Positions 9,089-17,820 are shown, numbered from the stretch's first letter. The stretch: 64,000 nt of DNA from Nocardia sp. alder85J (GCF_020176955.2 NZ_JAIUCZ020000009.1:186001-250000), one strand, 5' to 3'. The notes: a model not told the origin generated them from the sequence alone. Made by a program: numbers and translations.

Positions 9089-10055
9089 ATGGCCGAGTGT
9101 CGCTGACGAATTCGCTGCCGCGGTGACCGCCGCGCTGACGGCGGGCGGTGGGATCGAGCTGGCCCGGCAGGCCGAGGCGGATCCCGCGGTGCGGGTGACG
9201 CGGGTGCGCGAGGCGCTCGCCGAGGTCGGCCTGCTGGGCATGGATGTCGGTGCGGCGGAGGAGGAGTCGGCCGCCACTGTGCGCGGGGTGCAGGCCGCGG
9301 GGGCGGTGGTGGCGCCGTGGCCGGTGGCGGCCGCGCTGGCCGCGGTGCGGGTGCCCGGCGGTGTGGCCGACGGGGTGTTCGTCACGCACGGCACGGCCGG
9401 GCGGCTCGAGCACGTGGATCTGTTCGAGCAGGCTGTGGCCCTCGACACCCGCGATCCGGCGCGGGCACGGATGCTCACGGCGGCAACCGGACCCGACGGC
9501 AGCCGACTGGATCCGTTCGGGTGCCGGGTGACCGGGCAGCAGGTCGCCGTGGACGGTGGGGACGCCGTCCGCTGGCGCTGTGTGCTGGACGCGTTCTGGG
9601 TGCTCGGCGCGCTGGACACCGTGGTCCGGCAAGCCGTGGCCTATTCGACGCAGCGGAAGCAATTCGGCTCGCCGATCGGCACTTTCGGTGAGATCCGCTG
9701 GCGGCTGGCCGATATGGTCGTCGCCCGCGACGGACTGGACGAACTGGCCCGCTACACCTGGTGGGCGCTGCGCGGCGGGCACGCCGGTCGCGCGGATGTG
9801 CTCGCGCTGCGGCTGCACATGCTGGACGCGGCCGCGTGCGTACTCACCAACGGGCATCAGATCTTCGGCGCGATCGGATTGTGCGACGAGCACGACGTGG
9901 CGCTGATCGACCGGCACCTGCAACCGGTGCTGAACCGACCCGGCGGGCCGACGGTGACGTCGGTGCTGCTGGCCGACGCGATCGCCGCGGACGGTTTCGC
10001 GGGCACCTTCCCGGTGCCGCCGCGGGCGGACGCGGAACGAGAGGTGCGACTGTGA
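9078..10055 (+). CDS. Acyl-CoA dehydrogenase-like protein (pair 2, short second subunit)
   Basis: At 325 residues this is the shortest of the six. The first 200 residues are degenerate compared with the family, but the segment STQRKQFGSPIGTFGEIRW and the final helices are typical. I chose the ATG at 9078, five bases after GGGGTGAG; a GTG at 9069 would add three residues but has no spaced ribosome site. Its stop overlaps the GTG of the racemase gene. It is probably a non-catalytic or half-site subunit that pairs with the preceding dehydrogenase. Confidence 0.85.
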   Translation: MDREWPSVADEFAAAVTAALTAGGGIELARQAEADPAVRVTRVREALAEVGLLGMDVGAAEEESAATVRGVQAAGAVVAPWPVAAALAAVRVPGGVADGVFVTHGTAGRLEHVDLFEQAVALDTRDPARARMLTAATGPDGSRLDPFGCRVTGQQVAVDGGDAVRWRCVLDAFWVLGALDTVVRQAVAYSTQRKQFGSPIGTFGEIRWRLADMVVARDGLDELARYTWWALRGGHAGRADVLALRLHMLDAAACVLTNGHQIFGAIGLCDEHDVALIDRHLQPVLNRPGGPTVTSVLLADAIAADGFAGTFPVPPRADAEREVRL

Positions 10056-11209
10056 GTTCGACGGAGCGAGGCGGGCCGCTGGCCGGTCTGCGGGTGCTGG
10101 AGGTGCAGGGCCTGGGCCCGGGACCGTTCTGTGCCGGGCTGCTCAGCGATTTCGGGGCCGAGGTGATCCGGGTCGACCGGGTACAGAACGTGACCGGCGA
10201 GGACGGCCCGCCGCCGCCGGACGTGCTGTCGCGCGGCCGGCGCTCGATCGGGATCGATCTGAAATCCCCGGCCGGGGTCGCACTGCTGCTGCGGCTGGCC
10301 GAGCAGGCCGACGTGCTCATCGAGGGTTTCCGGCCCGGGGTGATGGAACGCCTCGGCGTCGGGCCCGACGTGTGCCTGGCCCGCAATCCGCGGCTGATCT
10401 ACGGCCGCATCACCGGCTGGGGCCGCGAGGGCGCCTACGCCGCCTACGCCGGTCACGACATCAACTATCTGGCGCTGTCGGGCACGCTGTGGTCGATCGG
10501 GCGCGACGGTCAGGCGCCGGTACCGCCGCTGACCTACGTCGGCGATTTCGGTGGCGGCGGCATGTTCCTGGCGCTGGGCATCTGCGCGGCACTGGCCGAG
10601 CGGGCGGGTTCCGGGCGCGGCCAGGTCGTCGACACGGCCATGGTCGACGGCGCGGCGGTGCTGCACGGCTTCCTGTACGGTATGCGGGCCGGGGGGATGT
10701 GGAGCACCGAGCGCGGCACGAACCTGCTGGATTCCGGCGCCCCGTTCTACGACGTGTACGAGACCTCCGACGGCCGCTGGGTCTCGGTCGGCGCGATCGA
10801 GCCGCAGTTCTACCGCAACCTGCTGAAGGCGCTGGACCTCACCGACATCGCGGTCGAGGACCAGAACGACGAGACCCGGTGGCCCGCGGTGAAGGCGCGG
10901 CTGGCGGCGGTGTTCAAGACCCGCACCCGCGACCGGTGGTGCGAGTTGCTCGAAGGCGCGGAGGCGTGTTTCGCGCCGGTGCTGTCGCCGTGGGAGGCAC
11001 CGGACCATCCGCACAACCGGCAGCGCGGCACCTACACCGAGGTGGCCGGGCTGGTGCAGCCCGGTCCCGCCCCGCGCTTCGGCCGCACCCCGGGCGCGGT
11101 CGCCGGGCCCGCGCCGCATCCCGGCCAGCACACCGACGAGGTGCTGCTGGAATGGGGACTCGGCGCCGGTGAGATCGCCGCGCTCCGGGCCGACGGCGAT
11201 ATCGCCTGA
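10052..11209 (+). CDS. mcr: Alpha-methylacyl-CoA racemase (CaiB/BaiF family)
   Basis: This 385-residue protein starts at a GTG that overlaps the previous stop. It closely follows the mycobacterial Mcr pattern: a GHDINYLALSG segment with the catalytic His, VGDFGGGGMFLALGI with the catalytic Asp, GRGQVVDTAMVDGAAV, and LLDSGAPFYDVYET with the catalytic-region Glu. Family members interconvert (2R)- and (2S)-methylacyl-CoA, so that acyl-CoA dehydrogenases can act on methyl-branched chains such as sterol side chains or isoprenoids. Its place between dehydrogenase pairs fits that role well. In Gordonia an mcr gene is needed for polyisoprene use, which is of interest because an lcp homologue lies 36 kb downstream. 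Confidence 0.9.
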   Translation: MSSTERGGPLAGLRVLEVQGLGPGPFCAGLLSDFGAEVIRVDRVQNVTGEDGPPPPDVLSRGRRSIGIDLKSPAGVALLLRLAEQADVLIEGFRPGVMERLGVGPDVCLARNPRLIYGRITGWGREGAYAAYAGHDINYLALSGTLWSIGRDGQAPVPPLTYVGDFGGGGMFLALGICAALAERAGSGRGQVVDTAMVDGAAVLHGFLYGMRAGGMWSTERGTNLLDSGAPFYDVYETSDGRWVSVGAIEPQFYRNLLKALDLTDIAVEDQNDETRWPAVKARLAAVFKTRTRDRWCELLEGAEACFAPVLSPWEAPDHPHNRQRGTYTEVAGLVQPGPAPRFGRTPGAVAGPAPHPGQHTDEVLLEWGLGAGEIAALRADGDIA

Positions 11210-11229
11210 TGCGAGAGGAGCGGAATTCG

Positions 11230-12123
11230 GTGAGTGAAGCAGACTCCGGGACCACCCCGGACGTGGTGGCGCAGCGGCACGGCCCGGTGCTGGTGCTGCG
11301 GCTGAACCGCCCGCAGCGGCACAATGCGGTGGGCGGCACCATGTTCCGCGATCTGGCCGAGGCCTTCGACGAGGCCGGTCGCGACGACGCCATCCACGTC
11401 GTGGTCACCACCGGCACCGCCGGTGACTACTGCGTGGGCGCGGATGTGGCCGACTTCGACGCCGTCGCCGAACTGCCCGCCCGGGAGCTGCTGGTCAGCG
11501 AGTTGATCGGCGGCGACAAGGGGCTGCCCGCGGCCTCCACCCGCACACGCAGCCTGGACGAACTGGGCAATGCCGGTCGCTGGACGCAGCGGATGTGGGG
11601 GCTGGAGAAGCCGACCATCGCGGCGATCAACGGCCTGGCCGTCGGCGGTGGCCTGGCGGTCGCACTGCTGCACGACATCCGGCTGGCCGCCCGTTCGGCC
11701 CGGCTGGGCACCGGATTCGCACCCGCGGGCCTGGCCCCGGAACTGGGCCTGAGCTATCTGCTGCCGCGCACGGTCAGCCCGCCCGTCGCGGCGGAACTGC
11801 TGTTCACCGGCCGGTTGGTCGCGGGCCCCGAGGCCCGCGAACTCGGTCTGGTCGGCGAGACCGTCGACGATGACACGCTGCTGGACCGCGCGCTGGAACT
11901 GGCCGGGCAGATCGCCGCGATGCCCTCGCAAGGCGTGCAGTGGAGCAAGCGGCTGCTGCGCCGGGCCCAGGACAGCACCCTGGCCGACCAGCTGCGCGCC
12001 GAATACGTGGCCCAGCTGGCGCTGTTCGACGACCCGGAGACCCAGGCGACCCTGCGGCGGCTGACCCGGCGGGTGCTGCGCGATCCGGCGCCGGCCGAAG
12101 AAATCAACCAGGCGGTTGACTAA
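11230..12123 (+). CDS. Enoyl-CoA hydratase/isomerase family protein
   Basis: A crotonase-fold protein of 297 residues from the GTG at 11230, which has GAGGAG nine bases upstream; an ATG at 11209 that overlaps the racemase stop would add seven residues. The oxyanion-hole segments are visible: GDYCVGADVADF and AINGLAVGGGLAVALLHDIRLA. It has a roughly 25-residue insert (GGDKGLPAASTRTRS) between them, and at the usual catalytic-Glu segment it reads FAPAGLAPELG, so a Glu is placed close to the expected site. It probably hydrates or isomerises the enoyl-CoA formed by the neighbouring dehydrogenases. Its last codons lie inside an operator-like palindrome. Confidence 0.88.
   Translation: MSEADSGTTPDVVAQRHGPVLVLRLNRPQRHNAVGGTMFRDLAEAFDEAGRDDAIHVVVTTGTAGDYCVGADVADFDAVAELPARELLVSELIGGDKGLPAASTRTRSLDELGNAGRWTQRMWGLEKPTIAAINGLAVGGGLAVALLHDIRLAARSARLGTGFAPAGLAPELGLSYLLPRTVSPPVAAELLFTGRLVAGPEARELGLVGETVDDDTLLDRALELAGQIAAMPSQGVQWSKRLLRRAQDSTLADQLRAEYVAQLALFDDPETQATLRRLTRRVLRDPAPAEEINQAVD
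12104..12119. promoter_or_regulatory. Operator-like palindrome TCAACC-N4-GGTTGA
   Basis: TCAACCAGGCGGTTGA has perfect 6-bp arms around AGGC. It covers the end of the enoyl-CoA hydratase gene, 75 bp before the next dehydrogenase start, and matches the sites at 1550, 1585, 4420, 4486 and 24718. It may control a promoter for the third dehydrogenase pair. Confidence 0.55.
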
Positions 12124-12193
12124 GTTGAACCGCCGGACCTGGCCTCGATCCCGGTGGATCGGCCCGGTGCGGCGCCGGTGGAAGGAACTACTC

Positions 12194-13363
12194 GTGAAAT
12201 CTCTTCTGACCCAGGATGAATGGTCCTTCCTGGCCGACCTCCGGGCCTATCTGGACGGATTGGATCCCGCGCTGATCGAGGCGACCCGCCGGGAGAACAT
12301 CGAGGACCCGATGCAGCCCCGGGAGCACGGGCGGCAGTTCCTGCGCCGCCTCGGCGCCGACGGCTGGCTCGGCGTGTCGTGGCCGCGCGAATACGGCGGC
12401 CAGGGTCGCAGCGCCCTCGAGCACTGGCTGTTCGCCGAGGAGCTGTACAACCGCCGGCTGCCCAACGGCCTGCTCACCCTGAACTCGATCGGCCCGGTGC
12501 TGGTCCGGCTCGGCAGCGACTTGCAGAAACAGCAGTACCTGCTCCGAATCCTCGCCGGTGAACTGGAGTTCGCGATCGGCTACAGCGAACCGGACGCCGG
12601 CAGCGATCTGGCGTCGTTGCGTACCAAGGCGGTTCGTGACGGCGACGAATACGTGGTCAACGGCCAGAAGATCTGGACCACCGGCGCCTCGGTCGCCACC
12701 CATCTGTGGCTGGCGGTGCGCACCGGCACACCCGAGTCCCGCCACCGTGGCGTGAGCCTGCTGATCACCCCGATGGACGCCCCCGGAATCACCATCCGCC
12801 CCATCATCACCCAGGGTGGTGAGCGCACCAACGCGGTATTCCTCGACGACGTCCGCATCCCCGCCGAACAGCGGGTGGGCGAGGAGAACGCGGGCTGGGC
12901 GGCCATCACCGCGGCCCTGAACTTCGAGCGGATGTTCTACCACAACGAACCTCGTTGGGAACTACGGCAATTGGTGCACTGGGCCGACGATGCCGGGCTG
13001 TTCGAGGAGGAGACCGCGCAGGCGCACGAACTGCGGACGGTGGTCGGTGAACTCGCGGTGGACGTGGAGATCTGCCGCCTGTTCGCGCAGCGCGGCGCCC
13101 GCATCCTGGCCGCGGGCCGGGTTCCGTACGCGGAGGCGTCGGCCAACAAGATCTGGTGGGGCGAACTGCGGCAACGGATCTGCGATACCGGTCTCGACCT
13201 GATCGGCGAGGACGGCACCATCGCCTACGGCTCGCCGTACGCCCCCGGGGACGGTCACCTGGAACGCGGCCTGCGCTCCTCCCCGGTCTGGCGATTCGGC
13301 GGCGGCACCAACGAGATCCAGCTGGACATCATCGCGACGCGCGGACTGGGGATGGAGAAATGA
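12194..13363 (+). CDS. Acyl-CoA dehydrogenase (pair 3, first subunit)
   Basis: The GTG start at 12194 follows GGAAGGAA by 6 bp; the open frame back to 12116 is 5' leader. The product has 389 residues with YSEPDAGSDLASLRT, NGQKIWTTGAS, an N-terminal WPREYGGQG and the C-terminal RFGGGTNEIQLDIIATRGLGM, all diagnostic for the family. The stop overlaps the next ATG. Together with the following gene it forms the third dehydrogenase pair in the operon. It lies behind the palindrome at 12104. Confidence 0.92.
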   Translation: MKSLLTQDEWSFLADLRAYLDGLDPALIEATRRENIEDPMQPREHGRQFLRRLGADGWLGVSWPREYGGQGRSALEHWLFAEELYNRRLPNGLLTLNSIGPVLVRLGSDLQKQQYLLRILAGELEFAIGYSEPDAGSDLASLRTKAVRDGDEYVVNGQKIWTTGASVATHLWLAVRTGTPESRHRGVSLLITPMDAPGITIRPIITQGGERTNAVFLDDVRIPAEQRVGEENAGWAAITAALNFERMFYHNEPRWELRQLVHWADDAGLFEEETAQAHELRTVVGELAVDVEICRLFAQRGARILAAGRVPYAEASANKIWWGELRQRICDTGLDLIGEDGTIAYGSPYAPGDGHLERGLRSSPVWRFGGGTNEIQLDIIATRGLGMEK

Positions 13364-14538
13364 CCGAGACGACTTCGGCGCCCGGTGAGGCCACTTCGGC
13401 CGATTCGGAAGATATCGCCCTGCTGGGTAATTCGGCCCGCGACTTCCTGGCCGACTTCGTGGACAATACCTACCTGAACGACCGGGAGTCCTCGGACGAG
13501 GGCTACGAACCGGCCCGCTGGCGCCGACTGTGCGACCTCGGCTGGACGGCGGCGAGCCTGCCGGACCGGGTCGGCGGCCTGGGCGGCGGTCTGGCCGCGG
13601 CCGCCGCGGTCGCGGTGCAGATCGGCCGCGCGGCCTTCGCCTCGCCCTGGTTGCCGACCGTGCGCGCGGCCACCGTGCTGGACACCCTCGGCGCGGACCG
13701 GCGCTTCGACGCCGTCCTCTCCGATATCGCCGGCGGCACGATCCACGCCCTGGTCGCCCCGCCGGATCCGGGTCCGCGCGTGGAGGTTTCCTTCGGCGGC
13801 GGCCACCGGCTGACCGGCCCGGCCGTGGTGGTGGAGTGGCTGGACCAGTCCGAGATGGTGGTGCTGCTGCTGCCCCGGGATCCCGGCGGCCCCGACGCCG
13901 AGGACCTCTGGGTGTGCGCGGTGATCCCTGCCGACCGCCTGCGCGACCGGTATACGGTGCTGCGCAGCGTCGACAACGAGCACTCGGCCCGCCTGGATCT
14001 CGACGGCCTGGTGCTCGACCGGGAGTTCCTGATCGCCGACGCGCTGCCCGGCGCCGACGTGGCCTACGCACTGGGCCGCGCCAACCTGCTGCGCACCGCG
14101 GTCATGGTCGGCGGTGGCGAGGCGGTTCTGGAGTTCACCGCTCGCTACGCCCGCGAACGCGTGCAGTTCGGCCGGCCCATCGGCGGCTTCCAGGCGGTGC
14201 GACATCTGCTGGCGCGCATGGCGATCGCCGCCGACGCCGCCCGGCTGACCTACGACGAGGCGCTGGCGGCCCTGAGCACCCCGGACGCCGACGCCGTTCG
14301 CGACACCACACCGGCGGCGATCGCCTCGTTCGTCGCCGGCCGTTCCTACACGGAGATCGTGCTGACCGCCGCTCAGGTCCACGGCGGAGTCGGGACCACG
14401 GTGGAACACATTCTGCACCACCACTTCCGGCGCGCGAAGGCGGCCCAGCTGCGCTCCGGCCGCCGTGCCGACCGGCTGCGCGAACTCACCGATGCCCTGG
14501 TGCGCAACCCCGTCGACCGCCTGTGGGTCTCGCGCTGA
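13360..14538 (+). CDS. Acyl-CoA dehydrogenase (pair 3, second subunit)
   Basis: This 392-residue protein begins at the overlapping ATGA. It is of the same type as the first dehydrogenase of pair 1: ARERVQFGRPIGGFQAVRHL, then AQVHGGVGTTVEHILHHHFRRAK, the latter resembling the C-terminal segment with the VHGGxG motif. The N-terminal half is divergent. It probably forms a heteromer with the preceding subunit. It is the last gene of the plus-strand catabolic operon; a 36-bp gap with no clear hairpin separates it from the next gene. Confidence 0.9.
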   Translation: MTETTSAPGEATSADSEDIALLGNSARDFLADFVDNTYLNDRESSDEGYEPARWRRLCDLGWTAASLPDRVGGLGGGLAAAAAVAVQIGRAAFASPWLPTVRAATVLDTLGADRRFDAVLSDIAGGTIHALVAPPDPGPRVEVSFGGGHRLTGPAVVVEWLDQSEMVVLLLPRDPGGPDAEDLWVCAVIPADRLRDRYTVLRSVDNEHSARLDLDGLVLDREFLIADALPGADVAYALGRANLLRTAVMVGGGEAVLEFTARYARERVQFGRPIGGFQAVRHLLARMAIAADAARLTYDEALAALSTPDADAVRDTTPAAIASFVAGRSYTEIVLTAAQVHGGVGTTVEHILHHHFRRAKAAQLRSGRRADRLRELTDALVRNPVDRLWVSR

Positions 14539-14574
14539 TCGAACCGGGCCGCCACGAGTGGGGATACGGGACCA

Positions 14575-15444
14575 TTGCCAGATGTGTCCCGCGACTTCTC
14601 CTTCGGATTCGACGTCGTGGTGCGGGACCTGCGAGACATCTCGGAGGAACTCTCGCGGACGGTCGCCGACCGGATCCGGGAGGCCGGCAGCGGGCTGCGC
14701 AGCACGGCGACCGAGGCCGCCCGCGCGGAGGAGCAGGCGGCCGCGCGTATCTCCGGTATCGACGTCGACACCGGACAGCGTGTCTCGGTGGACAGGCGCA
14801 CGGTGCTGAGCGTGCCCCTGATGGACGACAACGATCGGGTCATCGGTGTCTTCTATCCGAGAGAGCCACGGGAGATCATGCGGATGACCTACTGGGCCTC
14901 GAGCACCGACAGGACCACCGACCGGGAGTTCTACCTGCTGCGTCCCACGATGGAGGAGGGCGCGTTCGGGCCGACGACGAAGTTCGACGATCCGCGACCG
15001 GCCGCGTGGACCGACCCGATCTTCGTGCAGGCGCACGGCCCGAACCGGGCGGTGGACGGCAATGACAACATGTTCAACGTGCTGGCGGGATCCGGCACGG
15101 CAGCGGATCCGGCGTGGCGGATCCTGCGGGTCTCCGATACCGAGTTCGGGCCCACCCTGGGCTCCGACAGCGTCCTGCTCCGGGCCGCCGCGGAAGCGCG
15201 GTCGGACGACCTGCTGATCATGTCGTGCAACGCCGCGTCGGGATCCGCGGTGCGGACGATCTCCGGGTATCTGCGCGACTCCGTCGGAAGCACGCTGACC
15301 GTTCACGGATTCACCGGGAAGACCGTCGAGCGGATGCACGCGGGCGGCGGCGACGGCGGTAGTACCTCCTGGTTCGGAGTGCACGAGGTGCTCGACGCGT
15401 CCGGCACGCCCATCGACCCGGTCAACAGCTATCCACCCGGATAG
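14575..15444 (+). CDS. Unknown protein with caspase-like His-Gly / Cys pattern
   Basis: I do not recognise this 289-residue protein. Residues 12-60 are charged and helical (possible coiled coil). The second half has two features spaced as in clan CD cysteine peptidases and CHAT/C80-like domains: a hydrophobic strand followed by His154-Gly155 (DPIFVQAHG) and, 64 residues later, a hydrophobic strand followed by Cys218 (DDLLIMSCNAASG). A third block LTVHGFTGK follows. No signal peptide or membrane segment is present. The start is a TTG at 14575; a GTG at 14584 is possible. It stands alone between two operons on the same strand. Protease-like or toxin-domain identity is inference from pattern only. 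Confidence 0.7.
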   Translation: MPDVSRDFSFGFDVVVRDLRDISEELSRTVADRIREAGSGLRSTATEAARAEEQAAARISGIDVDTGQRVSVDRRTVLSVPLMDDNDRVIGVFYPREPREIMRMTYWASSTDRTTDREFYLLRPTMEEGAFGPTTKFDDPRPAAWTDPIFVQAHGPNRAVDGNDNMFNVLAGSGTAADPAWRILRVSDTEFGPTLGSDSVLLRAAAEARSDDLLIMSCNAASGSAVRTISGYLRDSVGSTLTVHGFTGKTVERMHAGGGDGGSTSWFGVHEVLDASGTPIDPVNSYPPG

Positions 15445-15558
15445 CCGGTCATCGTGGCGAAACCGTGGGGGTGGCGGATGTCCGTGCCGAGCCCGGTACG
15501 AGAATCATCCGACGATGGACACCTCTCGACACGGGCGCCGCGGTTGCGGCGGGACGAT

Positions 15559-16512
15559 ATGACCGAGGACGCGCTGGGAGCGTCATCGGCCGCCGCCGAT
15601 GTCTTCGAGAACTCCAGGGGCCGACTGGAGGCGATCGCCTATCGGCTGCTGGGGTCGGCCGCCGATGCCGAGGACGCGGTGCAGGACACCTACTTGCGGT
15701 GGCATGCGGCCGATCGGGGCCGGGTCGAGGTGCCCGAGGCGTGGTTGACGAAGGTGCTCACCAACGTCTGCCTCAATCAGCTCGATTCCGCGCGGGTCCG
15801 GCGGGAAAGCTATGTGGGGCAATGGCTTCCGGAGCCGGTGCTGACCGGTGACCGGATGCTCGGCCCGGCCGACACCGTCGAACGGCGGGAGTCGGTCTCG
15901 CTGGCGCTGCTCACGCTGCTGGAACGATTGTCGCCCCACGAACGAGCCGTCTACGTGCTGCGTGAAGCCTTCCAGTATTCGCATCGGGAGATCGCCGGGA
16001 TCCTCGAGCTCAGCGAGGCGAACTGCCAGCAGATCTATCGGCGCGCCAAAGAGCATGTCACTGTCGGGCACACCCGGGCCGCGGTCGATGCGGCGGCGGC
16101 CCGGAGGATCGCCGCGGAGTTCCTGGCCGCCGTGCTCAGCGGTGACACCGGGGCATTGGTCCGGTTGCTGACCGGCGATGTGGTCAGCGTGGCGGACGGC
16201 GGCGGTCACGTGCCGGTGCGGACGCGGGTGGAAGGCGCGCTCGCGATCGCCCGCTACCTGTGCGGCCTGGCCCGTCCCACCGCCGTCAAGACGGCGATCA
16301 TCGGTGGCCGGCCGCTGTTCCACATCGCCGAGGTCAACGACGCCCCCGCCGTCCTGCTCGAGGTCGGCGGGCGGATCGTCGGCGCCTACTGCCTGGATAT
16401 CACCGCCGCCGGAATCGCCGAACTCCGAATCCAGGCCAACCCCGGGAAGCTCGAACGGCTCTCGCGCCGATGGGCTGCGACAGGCCCGCATCGGCCCGCT
16501 GCGCAGTGGTGA
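15559..16512 (+). CDS. ECF41-type RNA polymerase sigma factor (SigJ-like)
   Basis: A 317-residue sigma factor from the ATG at 15559, since the 35 residues upstream in frame are not family-like. Sigma region 2 (LEAIAYRLLGSAADAEDAVQDTYLRW) and region 4 (REIAGILELSEANCQQIYRRAKEH) are clear. It carries the SnoaL-like C-terminal extension of the ECF41 group and its three marker motifs: WLPEP in the linker, DGGGHV (group consensus DGGGK/R) and NPGKL (consensus NPDKL). In this group the extension replaces an anti-sigma factor and modulates activity. The usual genomic partner is a gene of the carboxymuconolactone decarboxylase/oxidoreductase/epimerase set; here the next gene is such an oxidoreductase. 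Confidence 0.93.
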   Translation: MTEDALGASSAAADVFENSRGRLEAIAYRLLGSAADAEDAVQDTYLRWHAADRGRVEVPEAWLTKVLTNVCLNQLDSARVRRESYVGQWLPEPVLTGDRMLGPADTVERRESVSLALLTLLERLSPHERAVYVLREAFQYSHREIAGILELSEANCQQIYRRAKEHVTVGHTRAAVDAAAARRIAAEFLAAVLSGDTGALVRLLTGDVVSVADGGGHVPVRTRVEGALAIARYLCGLARPTAVKTAIIGGRPLFHIAEVNDAPAVLLEVGGRIVGAYCLDITAAGIAELRIQANPGKLERLSRRWAATGPHRPAAQW

Positions 16513-16592
16513 CCCACCTCACGTCCGCCGACTGTCAGAATTCGCCCGCCTGTCCGGTTCAGGAGGTGTCTGTCATCGGATAGGAGCAACTC

Positions 16593-17723
16593 ATGACGCA
16601 CCGCATCGTCGTCCTGGGCGCCGGGTATGCCGGAGCCAGTGCCGCCGGTCGCCTGGCCAGGCGGCTGCACCGCGACGACGTCGAGATCACTCTCGTCAAC
16701 GCCGACCCCGAATTCGTCGAACGGGTGCGCCTGCACCAGCTCGCCGGCGGCCAGGATCTACGCTCGCGCCCGCTGCGCGACATCTGTGCGGGCACCGGCG
16801 TGGTGTCGCGGCAGGCGTGGGTCACCGCGATCGACGCCGACCGCGGGACGGTCGAACTCGCCGATGCCGAGGCGCTCGGCTACGACACCCTCGTCTACGC
16901 GCTGGGCAGCGTCGCCGTCGACCATGTCCCGGGGGATCATGACGTCGCCGGTAAGGCGTCCGCACTGCGATTGCGGGAGCGGCTGCGCGAATCATTGCCG
17001 GGCACAACGGTATTGATCGTGGGCGGCGGGCTCACCGGCATCGAGACCGCCACCGAGATCGCCGAGGCGCGCCCGGACCTGCGGGTCGTCCTCACCGCCC
17101 GTGGCCGCGTCGGCGACCGGCTCAGCGACAAGGCGCGGCGTCACCTCGGTGCGGCGCTGGATCGCCTCGGCGTCGCCGTCCACGAGTACACCGAGATCAC
17201 CGGTACGAACCGGTCGATACCGGCCGACATCACGGTGTGGACAACCGGTTTCACGGTTCATCCGTTCGCGGCCGCCGGCACCGTGACGGTCTCGGACACC
17301 GGGCGGATCGTCGTCGACGGCACGATGCGCTCGATCTCGCACCCCGACGTCTACGCCGTCGGTGACGCCGCGCTCGCGGAAGGTGCGGGCGGCGCGCCGC
17401 TGCGAATGTCCTGTGCCTCGGGCATTCCCATGGCGTGGCTGGCCGCGGACGCCATCGCCGCGCGCCTCACCGGCCGCCCGGTCCCCAGCACCACGATCGG
17501 CTATACCGTCCAATGCATCAGCCTGGGCCGCCGCGATGCGATCATCCAGCGTGTCACCGCCGCCGACGAGGTCACCGAGACCACCGTCACCGGGCGGACC
17601 GCCGCCCACATCAAGGAATTCATCTGCGCCGGCGCGGCGTGGAGCGTCGCGCATCCGACGCTGATGCTGCCGACTCGCCGCCGTCGGGTCGTGGTCGACC
17701 GGAACCACGCCACCGTCGGGTGA
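16593..17723 (+). CDS. FAD-dependent NAD(P)H oxidoreductase (NDH-2-like), ECF41 partner
   Basis: This 376-residue flavoprotein has two dinucleotide-binding Rossmann motifs, VVLGAGYAGASAAG near residue 5 (FAD) and VLIVGGGLTGIETATEIAE near 145 (NAD(P)H), and the C-terminal FAD motif DVYAVGDAA. It resembles type II NADH dehydrogenases without the membrane-anchoring tail. A good ribosome site (TAGGAG) precedes the ATG. It follows the ECF41 sigma gene by 80 bp, the arrangement known for ECF41 modules, where the sigma factor transcribes its oxidoreductase neighbour. The electron acceptor is not known. Confidence 0.9.
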   Translation: MTHRIVVLGAGYAGASAAGRLARRLHRDDVEITLVNADPEFVERVRLHQLAGGQDLRSRPLRDICAGTGVVSRQAWVTAIDADRGTVELADAEALGYDTLVYALGSVAVDHVPGDHDVAGKASALRLRERLRESLPGTTVLIVGGGLTGIETATEIAEARPDLRVVLTARGRVGDRLSDKARRHLGAALDRLGVAVHEYTEITGTNRSIPADITVWTTGFTVHPFAAAGTVTVSDTGRIVVDGTMRSISHPDVYAVGDAALAEGAGGAPLRMSCASGIPMAWLAADAIAARLTGRPVPSTTIGYTVQCISLGRRDAIIQRVTAADEVTETTVTGRTAAHIKEFICAGAAWSVAHPTLMLPTRRRRVVVDRNHATVG

Positions 17724-17731
17724 TTCGGAGT

Positions 17732-17776
17732 GGTCCGGGCGAAACATCGGCCGGTATGCGATGTTTCGTCCGGGCC
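17732..17776 (+). terminator. Long stem-loop after the oxidoreductase gene
   Basis: The 18-nt arms 17732-17749 and 17759-17776 pair at 16 positions around a 9-nt loop. The hairpin begins 8 bp after the stop codon and has no U-tract, as is common in actinomycetes. Confidence 0.65.
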
Positions 17777-17820
17777 TGCCGGGCCTGCCGGGCCTGCCGG
17801 GCCTGCCGGGCCTGCCGGGC
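17772..17820. repeat. Tandem repeat of GGGCCTGCC, five copies plus a part
   Basis: Five exact head-to-tail 9-bp units and a 4-base remainder follow the hairpin directly. Because 9 is a multiple of 3 all frames stay open (for example Pro-Gly-Leu), but no start, ribosome site or codon bias supports a gene here. Slippage could make the copy number variable between strains. Confidence 0.9.

Noticed and set aside
16513..16592. An ECF41-type promoter before the oxidoreductase gene
   Set aside because: TGTCA occurs twice, but no CGTC-type -10 element at the expected spacing was found, so I did not annotate it.
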